Shown: one piece after another, positions 58,232 to 64,000 of the stretch
How positions within the stretch are numbered: the stretch's first letter is position 1
How the letters are laid out: every line of letters starts with the position of its first letter
NCBI RefSeq assembly: GCF_011067745.1
Contig: NZ_JAAMPJ010000005.1
Span: 214,955-278,954, forward strand
DNA: 64,000 bases
Direction: 5' to 3'
DNA from: Lentzea alba
GTDB taxonomy: Bacteria > Actinomycetota > Actinomycetes > Mycobacteriales > Pseudonocardiaceae
Notes under the pieces: generated by a model
Told to the model about the DNA's origin: nothing
Databases searched by the model: none
Seen by the model: only the letters and a program-made list of their open reading frames with translations
Position numbers and translations under genes: made by a program

Positions 58232-58864
58232 ATGGCGCAGACAGACGACCGGACCAACCGTTGGCAGCAGTACTGGGACCGCAAGTCGACGAGCTATGAC
58301 AAAGAGATAGGGATCTTGGACCGTCGGCTCTTCGGCGACTCCCGTCGGTGGGCTTGCTCCCAGGCCGCCGGGGATGTGCTGGAGGTCGCCATCGGCACCG
58401 GGCTCAACCTGCCGTACTACGCCGACGAGGCCCTCATCACCGGGCTGGACATCAGCGAGCAGATGCTCGACCTCGCGAGGTCCCGTGCCCGGCAGCTCGG
58501 CCGCGATGTGACGCTGCAGCAAGGAACCGCGCATGCCCTGCCGTTCAGCGATGCCTCGTTCGACACGGTGGTGTGCACGATAGGACTGTGCGCCATCCCG
58601 GACCACGAGACCGCGGTCGACGAGATGGTCCGGGTACTCCGTCCCGCTGGACTGTTAATCCTCGTCGATCACGTCGCCAGTTCCTTCCGTATCGTCCGGG
58701 GAGTCCAGTGGCTCGTGGAGCGGATCACGATCCCGTTGGCCGGCGAGCACTACCTACGTCGGCCGTTGCACCAGGTTCAAGCCCGCGGTTTGGAAGTCGA
58801 GCAGCTGCAACGCTTCAAGATCGGTGTGGTGGAACGGCTCGTCGCACGCAAACCAGCCAGCTAA
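58232..58864 (+). CDS. UbiE-like class I methyltransferase
   Basis: 210 residues. SAM motif VLEVAIGTGLNLPYYADEA near residue 50, then TGLDISEQMLDLARSRA and VLRPAGLLILVDH. Similar to phosphatidylethanolamine and related small-molecule methyltransferases. ATG 58232 is preceded by a G-rich stretch. Substrate unknown. Confidence 0.82.
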   Translation: MAQTDDRTNRWQQYWDRKSTSYDKEIGILDRRLFGDSRRWACSQAAGDVLEVAIGTGLNLPYYADEALITGLDISEQMLDLARSRARQLGRDVTLQQGTAHALPFSDASFDTVVCTIGLCAIPDHETAVDEMVRVLRPAGLLILVDHVASSFRIVRGVQWLVERITIPLAGEHYLRRPLHQVQARGLEVEQLQRFKIGVVERLVARKPAS

Positions 58865-58951
58865 CCAGACGTGCGATTGCTCGTCGGCGAGGTTTTGACG
58901 TCGGGCGCCGGCCACGGAACGGCGCCGACAACGCCGACCTCTTCGATCAAG

Positions 58952-59356
58952 TCAGAGTCGGAGAGCCATACCGACCGAGTCTGGTGCGGTTTCCACGAAG
59001 CCGTACTTCGCGTAGAGGTGGCGTGCGTCGCCGTCGGCGATGAGCGAGATGTAGGCCGTGCGCGGTACTCGTTGCCGCAGGTGTTCCATCAGGGCGGTCA
59101 TGATCTGCTTGCCGAGTCCGCGCCTCTGATGTTCGGGTAGGACGCACATGTCGACGATCTGGAAAGCGGTGCCGCCGTCACCGATGACGCGCCCCATACC
59201 CACCGGATGGTCGTCGCGATAGGCGACAACCGCGTGCCACGTGCCGGCCAGGCCGGCCGTTGCCGCCGCAGTTGACTTTGGGCTCAGACCTGTGGCGACC
59301 CGCAGGTGCTGGTACACCTCAACCGGGGGCGTTTCGGCTCGCACGACGTAGGTCAC
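58952..59356 (-). CDS. GNAT-family N-acetyltransferase
   Basis: 134 residues with the acetyl-CoA-binding motif VLPEHQRRGLGKQIM near residue 78 and the C-terminal YAKYGFVET typical of the family. Short single-domain GNAT; acceptor unknown. It follows the lipoprotein gene by 57 bp on the same strand. Confidence 0.85.
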   Translation of the reverse strand: MTYVVRAETPPVEVYQHLRVATGLSPKSTAAATAGLAGTWHAVVAYRDDHPVGMGRVIGDGGTAFQIVDMCVLPEHQRRGLGKQIMTALMEHLRQRVPRTAYISLIADGDARHLYAKYGFVETAPDSVGMALRL

Positions 59357-59413
59357 GACACTCCTGTGGTTGCGTGGAACTGTTCGGTGCTGGGCGCCGT
59401 CCGAGCGGCCGTG

Positions 59414-59929
59414 TCACCGGGTGGCGTGCGGGCCGTGGTCGCTGACTTGGGCGTCGAACCAGGCGTGCAGGGCGTTGCGAAGCTCGGCGTCGGTGGTGGT
59501 GTAGGTGGCGCGTGCTCCGGCGGGGGTGTTTTCGTAGTCGATGGTGATTCCTCCGCCGTGGGCGCGGAGCGTTTCCAGGCCGGGCATCTCGTTGCCGTGG
59601 ATGCGGGCGGGATCGGTGAAGTCGCCGCGCCGGAAGCGGTCGACCTCTGCGGTCAGGTGTTGCTGGATGAGGGTGATCTGGGCGGTGTCCCGCGGGTCGT
59701 CGGCGACCACGGTCTGCACTCCACCGGTGTCGGTCTTGCTGAACTGGTGGGTGGTGCGTTCCAGGTCGAACGGCATGACCGACGCGCCTCGTTCGGCGAC
59801 CTCGGCCTGCCGGTCGGAGGGCGCCGGTGCCGATGGGGCGTCGGCGCAGCCGCTGCTCAGCGCGACGGCAGCGACGGCTGCCACCAGAAGCAGGGCGCGA
59901 CGGGCTTGGGGGTGGTCAGGACGGTTCAA
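59414..59929 (-). CDS. lipoprotein of unknown function
   Basis: 171 residues. Lipoprotein signal peptide with lipobox LSSGC (cysteine near residue 28), then a soluble domain with regular helices (TAQITLIQQHLTAEVDRFR). The pattern FDLERTTHQFSKTDTGGVQ is found in actinomycete lipoproteins linked to MarR regulators; function not known. Its start overlaps the MarR stop by 14 bp, so it is in the same operon. Confidence 0.75.
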   Translation of the reverse strand: MNRPDHPQARRALLLVAAVAAVALSSGCADAPSAPAPSDRQAEVAERGASVMPFDLERTTHQFSKTDTGGVQTVVADDPRDTAQITLIQQHLTAEVDRFRRGDFTDPARIHGNEMPGLETLRAHGGGITIDYENTPAGARATYTTTDAELRNALHAWFDAQVSDHGPHATR

Positions 59930-60353
59930 CAGCGGCCTCCGCGAGGATCTGGAGCGCGCTCACCACGGCGGCGCGTTGGTCTTCGGGTACGCGATCGAGC
60001 AGGGCTGCGAGACGGTCTCGGCGGGCGTCGGCCTGCCGAGCGGCAGCGGTCGCACCTGCGTCGGTGAGTACGAGCAGCACGCCGCGGCCATCGCCGTCCG
60101 CGGCCTCCCGGTGCACCCATCCCCGGCCGGTCAGGTTGGTGACCAGGCGGCTGACGGTGCTCTTCTCCAACCGCAACCGGCGAGCCAGTTCCACCTGACG
60201 GATCCGCCCCTCCCGGGCGATTTCCACCATGGCGTGCGCCTCCGAAACCGGGAGCGGCTGCCCGCATGGCGTGCGATCGGGCTGATGGAGGCCGAAGTTG
60301 CGGACGAACCGCATCAGCGCTTCCTGCGCCGCGTCCGTCTCCCCACTCTGCAT
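59916..60353 (-). CDS. MarR-family regulator
   Basis: 145 residues from the ATG at 60353. Winged helix with RQVELARRLRLEKSTVSRLV and the wing around GDGRGVLLVLTDAG. Two tandem palindromes start at its own initiation codon, which implies autoregulation of the MarR-lipoprotein operon. Confidence 0.87.
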   Translation of the reverse strand: MQSGETDAAQEALMRFVRNFGLHQPDRTPCGQPLPVSEAHAMVEIAREGRIRQVELARRLRLEKSTVSRLVTNLTGRGWVHREAADGDGRGVLLVLTDAGATAAARQADARRDRLAALLDRVPEDQRAAVVSALQILAEAAVEPS

Positions 60354-60392
60354 GGTTCGACCGTACAACCAGATGGTTCGACGATGCAACCA
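60353..60392. promoter_or_regulatory. tandem MarR operators
   Basis: TGGTT-N9-AACCA occurs twice, at 60353-60371 and 60374-60392, 21 bp apart, about two helical turns, so two dimers would bind the same face. The first covers the MarR start codon. The spacers are also similar (CGACCGTAC and CGACGATGC). Confidence 0.7.
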
Positions 60393-60472
60393 GTTGATTC
60401 GATCGCGCCCTGCGCCGATCACAGGCAGCGCTGTCACCGACGGACGGCCACCGTGGACGGACGACCACCGTG

Positions 60473-60605
60473 CTCAGCAGCCGTTCACCGTCTGGGAGGG
60501 CGCCAGCGTGCACGGCCGGAGACCCGGTACTGGCAGGCACGTCATTCCCACCGGCCTCGACCTTCACCAGTGAGGTGCAGCGCCAGCTCCACGGGCGCTT
60601 TCCCC
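60473..60605 (+). pseudogene. decayed copy of the 54955 gene
   Basis: The DNA matches the 5' two thirds of the gene at 54955 (QPFTVWEGASVHGRR, RHVIPTGLDL, and the shared CACGGGCGCTTTCCC) with an internal deletion of about 50 bp and an early stop. It lies upstream of the MarR gene in opposite orientation. Its presence shows a local duplication followed by decay. Confidence 0.6.
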
Positions 60606-60849
60606 AGCGAATACACAGGCTCCTGCGCGGACAGTGGCATGACCGCCTGATCTCCGCAGGGACCGGTCACCTGCACTCACGGCCGCGGAGGACAACGGCA
60701 TCCCGCTGTCCGTCAGCGTCGCCGTCAGCTGTGCTGGGGTACTCGGCAGCCGGTAGCCCTGGCTCAGCGCCACGCCGAGCCGCAACGCGCTGCGGGCCTG
60801 CACGGTCAGCGCGAACGGCACGCCGTGGGCCTTGATCCCCGTGACGATC

Positions 60850-61310
60850 CGCTCGAACAGCTACCCGCCACGTTTGCAGTCGGCGAGAGGCTTGCGCAGT
60901 TCGGTGATCCAGTTGCTGAGTTCGCGGTCGTCCACAGAGAACACCGCCTGCCGCTCCCCCAACTGACCTGCTACTCGGAGTCGCGGCAGGCCTCGCCCAC
61001 GACCGACCTCCACCGGGCTCGCGGTGGAGCCGTCCTGTGCAATGAGTTCCACGCGCAGTGCCCTCGCCGTCTCACCGAGCACCAGCACGTCTGCACGGAT
61101 GCCAGCGGCGGTGAGCAGGAACGGACCGCATGGCGGAGCCCGTCGTGCATGTAATCCACGTGGTCGCCGTGCGGCCGCACCCGTCGCCGTGGACGTGGTC
61201 GTGGACGGCGTGTCCGCTCGGGTCGCACTCGTCGTCGTGACCGTCGTGAGCGCGGGGCAGGTGACCGTCGTGGGAGTAGTCATCCACCGATAGAGCAGAT
61301 GGGCACGCAG
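60850..61310 (-). pseudogene. relic of a His-rich metal-binding protein and adjoining debris
   Basis: Minus-strand frames hold SHDGHLPRAHDGHDD and HAVHDHVHGDGCGR, then, in another frame, RPHGDHVDYMHDGLRHAV. Together they resemble a short histidine-rich actinomycete protein (HGDHVDYxHDGxxH) often linked to zinc or metal homeostasis. A further frame has VLVLGETARALRVELIAQDG. None of the frames is a complete gene. The 1 kb from 60354 to 61386 holds only such remnants and the operators. Confidence 0.45.
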
Positions 61311-61337
61311 GCACCAGCGCGGCTGACACGGATCGAT

Positions 61338-61377
61338 CCCGCGATAGGCCGAGCCGCAACGTTCGACCTATCGCGGG
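61338..61377 (-). terminator. hairpin downstream of the secreted LVIVD/PA protein gene
   Basis: CCCGCGATAGG and its exact complement (61338-61348 and 61367-61377) flank an 18-nt loop, 10 bp beyond the stop codon of the gene at 61387. There is no T-run. Confidence 0.55.
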
Positions 61378-61386
61378 AAATGGCCG

Positions 61387-63300
61387 TCAGCCGTTGTAGC
61401 GGAACACGTAGAGCCCGAAGTCGCGGTCACTGCCGAGCACGTACTTCTGGCCGTTCTCGTCCTTCCACACCTCGACGCCCCAGAAGTTGTTTCCTCCCTG
61501 ATCGATGAAGGCGCCAACCTCGCGAATGCCGTTCTTGCCGTACTCCACCACGCGGAACCCACCGGCGTAGTAAGAGATATAGGCGATCTTGCTGTCGTCC
61601 GGATCCATCGCGACCTCGTGCACCGAGAGGTCACCGAAGCCGCGGGCGTAGGCGGGATCCTGCGCCTCGGGGATCGAGTAGGTGTCGATCTGCTTGATCG
61701 ACCCGGTCTTGCCGGACTGGTTGGGAATGTCCACACCGAACAGCCGGACGTAGCCCCAGCCGTCGAAGACGGCCTGGATTGTCGTGGACGCCGCGGCAGG
61801 GGCTGATCCTGGCGTTGCTGTGGTGCAGGCGTTGGCGTCGGTGACACCGGCGACGCCGAGCAGCTTCAACCCGGTGGCACGGTTGACGAACACGTACGGG
61901 ATAGTGCCAGCCGCGAGCATCGTCACCTGCTCCAGGCAGTCGGCCCGGACGTTCTGGAACACGATTCCCGCCGTGTAGCCCTTTGCCGTGATGTTGTCGA
62001 GCTTGACCTGGAACGGGCAGGTGCCCCGCTCGACCAGTGCGGTACCGGTGCCCGCCGGGACCGTGGCCGGATCGCAGGCGTCCCCGACGTACGTCACGGG
62101 TCCGCTGATCGACGTGTTCTCGTCGATGGGCGGGGTCTCCGTGGCCTGCGTGGCTGTGTAGCTCGTGCCCGCGTACGGACCGGAGTCGATGGTGGCGGTG
62201 GCTCGGAACGGGTTGAAGTCTTCATCGGTGCCGAGGAGGAACTTCTTGTTCGGTGAGAGCTCGGACTGGTGCGCGTTTCCCTCGGGTGAGATCTGGTGGC
62301 CGCGGGCAAGACGTTCCTCGTCCAGCAGGGCGTAGTCGCTCTCCGCGATCAGGGTGACCTTGCCGGGACGCGGGTCGGTCACGTCGAGCAGGACGTAGCC
62401 GCCGTCCCAGTAGTTCACGTTCATGACGTACCGCTGGCCGACCTTGTAGATCATCATGTCGTGGCTGAAGACGGCCGTCAGGTTGTCCGGTGTCGCCTGG
62501 TCGACGCCGAACAGCTCGACCAGGTCGAGGCTGTCGTTGACCATCACCGGGTGGTACGGGTCGGTGATGTCCATGATGTCCACATCGGTCAGTTCTTCGT
62601 CGTCGACGAGAACGACGTAGGTGCGCTTGTCGAAGTTGTTGGTCCACATGCGCATGCTGTGGGTCTGGTTCGGCGACGCCTCGAGCGTGCCGTCGGGCGC
62701 GGTGAAGTCACCGGTGTGCAGCGCAACGGGCTTGGGGTGCCGCGGATCGGTGACGTCCCACAGGGAGATGCCGCCCAGGTTCGGAGGCGGCGGGGTCTCG
62801 CCGGGGCAGGTCTCGTTCTGGTGGGCGAGCAGATCCCCCTTGAAGTACTGGTTGTCGATGCGCTCGACCTGGATGCCCTCACCGGCGTACGAGCCGTCGC
62901 TGGTGGGGATGAACGCGCTGGTGACCTCGGTCGGGTGTGCCGGGTTGGAGATGTCCATGACGTGCACGCCGGTCCGCTCGCACGTCGGCTCCCGGAACGC
63001 GGTCAGGTAGGCGTAGTCGCCGAAGGCGGTGACGTCCGCGACGCGGCCGGTGTTGCCCGCACCGGACGGGTTGGTCACCTCGCCTTTGCCGGCGAGCGTG
63101 ACGTTGCGGGTCACCGGCGGGAGATGACCCTCGTCGCCGTTGTGCTGTTTGTAGATTCCGTCGGCGACACCTTCGCCGGCAAAGTCCTCGCGGCCGCCTC
63201 CGTGGTCGGGATGGGCGGTCGCGAGCCCCGCGGTGAATCCGCTGAGTACCAGCGTGGTCACGCTGAGCAGGGAAATGCGTTGTCTTCGTTGACTCCGCAT
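61387..63300 (-). CDS. secreted LVIVD-repeat protein with PA domain
   Basis: 637 residues. A signal peptide (LLSVTTLVLSGFTAGLATA) is followed by a histidine-containing mature start. LVIVD-type beta-propeller repeats are visible (GVHVMDISNPAHPTEVTS, GISLWDVTDPRHPKPVAL, YVLLDVTDPRPG, VDIMDITDPYHP). A protease-associated (PA) domain is inserted at about 390-490 with two cysteine pairs (GDACDPATVPAG, ERGTCPFQ, RADCLEQ). Extracellular; binding or scaffold role inferred, with no catalytic site recognised. Confidence 0.82.
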   Translation of the reverse strand: MRSQRRQRISLLSVTTLVLSGFTAGLATAHPDHGGGREDFAGEGVADGIYKQHNGDEGHLPPVTRNVTLAGKGEVTNPSGAGNTGRVADVTAFGDYAYLTAFREPTCERTGVHVMDISNPAHPTEVTSAFIPTSDGSYAGEGIQVERIDNQYFKGDLLAHQNETCPGETPPPPNLGGISLWDVTDPRHPKPVALHTGDFTAPDGTLEASPNQTHSMRMWTNNFDKRTYVVLVDDEELTDVDIMDITDPYHPVMVNDSLDLVELFGVDQATPDNLTAVFSHDMMIYKVGQRYVMNVNYWDGGYVLLDVTDPRPGKVTLIAESDYALLDEERLARGHQISPEGNAHQSELSPNKKFLLGTDEDFNPFRATATIDSGPYAGTSYTATQATETPPIDENTSISGPVTYVGDACDPATVPAGTGTALVERGTCPFQVKLDNITAKGYTAGIVFQNVRADCLEQVTMLAAGTIPYVFVNRATGLKLLGVAGVTDANACTTATPGSAPAAASTTIQAVFDGWGYVRLFGVDIPNQSGKTGSIKQIDTYSIPEAQDPAYARGFGDLSVHEVAMDPDDSKIAYISYYAGGFRVVEYGKNGIREVGAFIDQGGNNFWGVEVWKDENGQKYVLGSDRDFGLYVFRYNG

Positions 63301-63401
63301 GGCTTGCCTCCGGGAGTAGGGCGGTCCCCCAGCGGGCGCACCCTACGTCCCGATTGCGGCATTCGGAAGATGCCGTTGGTCCCTGTGCCCCATTCGGCCG
63401 C

Positions 63402-63926
63402 TCAGGAAGCGGTGGCCGGTTCGATGCCCGCGACGAGGTTGAAGCTACCGGTGAGCAGGTTGAGGGCGACGAGTCCGACCACGTCGGCAATGACGCGGTC
63501 GCTCCAGCCGTGTGCGCGGAGCCCGGCGACATCATCGTCTGAGATGCCGGACGGCTCTGCCAGCACCCGCACCGCAAAACCGATCAACGCCGCTTCGCGC
63601 GCATCAACCGCGGTGCCCTGGCGAGCGAGAGCGATGTCGCTGTCGCTGACTCCGTTCGCGCGGGCGGCGTCGGTGTGCGCGGCGAGGCAGATGGTGCAGC
63701 CGATCCATTCTTGCGCCGCAAGAGAGATCTTCTCGTTGAGCGCCCGCGGCAGTTTGGCGCGCTTGAGAGCTCGGGAGAGGTCGAGGTAGCCCTGCAGCAG
63801 CGCCGGCGAGTGAGCCATCGTGCTCACCATCTCGCCGACCGAGCCGTGTCGGCCGATGATCTCGGTGAGCAGGTCTCGGGACTTGTCGGGCGCCTCGGCC
63901 GGGCCGAGAGCGTTCATGCGTCGCAT
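63402..63926 (-). CDS. carboxymuconolactone decarboxylase / AhpD-like protein
   Basis: 174 residues. The AhpD-type redox motif is visible: E-W-I-G-C-T-I-C-L-A-A-H near residue 75 (C-x2-C-x3-H). Helical CMD fold throughout. AhpD-like proteins act as alkylhydroperoxidases or in peroxide-related reactions. The 101 bp between its stop and the start of the secreted-protein gene hold nothing recognisable. Confidence 0.87.
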   Translation of the reverse strand: MRRMNALGPAEAPDKSRDLLTEIIGRHGSVGEMVSTMAHSPALLQGYLDLSRALKRAKLPRALNEKISLAAQEWIGCTICLAAHTDAARANGVSDSDIALARQGTAVDAREAALIGFAVRVLAEPSGISDDDVAGLRAHGWSDRVIADVVGLVALNLLTGSFNLVAGIEPATAS

Positions 63927-63960
63927 GGGGTGCTCCGTGACAGCGGGGTCGTGGGCCGCC

Positions 63961-64000
63961 CGGGTGGGGGGGGGGGGCGGCGCGGGGGGGGTGGCGCGAC
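63961..64000. other. G-homopolymer low-complexity end
   Basis: The last 40 bases are almost only G, with two long G runs, and unlike any neighbouring sequence. This is the look of a contig end or a base-calling artefact, so the last bases should not be trusted. Confidence 0.7.

Noticed and set aside
36900..64000. Right attachment site (3' part of tRNA-Lys) for the element at 36.8 kb.
   Set aside because: Reading through to the window end I found no second copy of the tRNA-Lys 3' half. The right boundary is either outside the window or lost.
1..64000. CRISPR arrays, rRNA genes, riboswitches.
   Set aside because: No regularly spaced repeats, no rRNA sequence and no leader of a known riboswitch class were seen.

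Overview
The window is very GC-rich actinobacterial DNA. It carries GTG starts, several apparently leaderless genes, AfsR-, XRE-TPR- and XRE-DUF5753-type regulators, and tRNA genes without an encoded CCA. Protein style fits the Pseudonocardiales (a Lentzea, Saccharothrix or Lechevalieria-like organism); that placement is an inference. The last 40 bases are G-homopolymer, so the right edge looks like a contig end. At least six reading frames are broken, three of them by what looks like a single-base indel.

Left part (1-18.3 kb) reads as ordinary chromosome. It holds a MarR fragment, a ferredoxin-reductase-type flavoprotein, an acyl-CoA ligase under a clear palindromic operator, a LuxR-type regulator, and an XRE-TPR regulator divergent from a tiny secreted peptide. 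These are followed by a bPH2-domain membrane pair coupled to an AfsR-like regulator, a GlxA-type regulator, an MFS exporter, a HerA-like ATPase, oligoribonuclease, tRNA-His, an ABC-F protein and an L,D-transpeptidase lipoprotein.

At 18.5 kb a tRNA-Lys(CTT) is followed by a relic of an integrase 3' end and then by an arsenic island (18.7-27.6 kb). The island has an ArsR-ArsC fusion, a decayed gene, an aquaporin, ArsC, ArsM, ArsR, three flavin monooxygenases, an MFS transporter and an ArsR-ArsN1 fusion. No ArsB or Acr3 permease is present, so efflux would have to run through the aquaporin and the MFS protein. Candidate ArsR operators sit in three promoter regions.

From 27.6 to 36.8 kb come a DinB-like protein, a GntR(YtrA)-ABC envelope module with tandem palindromes, an M20 amidohydrolase, TetR, a Baeyer-Villiger-type monooxygenase, small enzymes, AraC, a decayed secreted-protein gene and a YhhN protein.

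A second, identical tRNA-Lys(CTT) at 36.8 kb carries an integrated element. Its integrase gene ends inside the tRNA, antisense to it. Upstream on the same strand are Xis, four tandem methyltransferase-like genes (only one with an intact catalytic motif) and a frameshifted Rv3651-like gene. Next come two XRE-DUF5753 regulators around a small membrane protein, and an IS3 element that interrupts a small gene, with 3-bp target duplication CCA and a reconstructable reading frame. From 47.2 to 55.3 kb lies an unassigned cassette: XRE-TPR regulator, phosphotransferase, broken Nudix gene, methyltransferase, Cys-tailed GRDP-like protein, HTH-effector protein, GT25 glycosyltransferase, hexapeptide acyltransferase and alpha/beta hydrolase. 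No right attachment site, conjugation or replication gene was found.

The right part (55.3-64 kb) has a frameshifted LigD-type ligase-polymerase, a methyltransferase, GNAT, a MarR-lipoprotein operon with tandem operators, about 1 kb of gene relics, a large secreted LVIVD/PA-domain protein and an AhpD-like protein.
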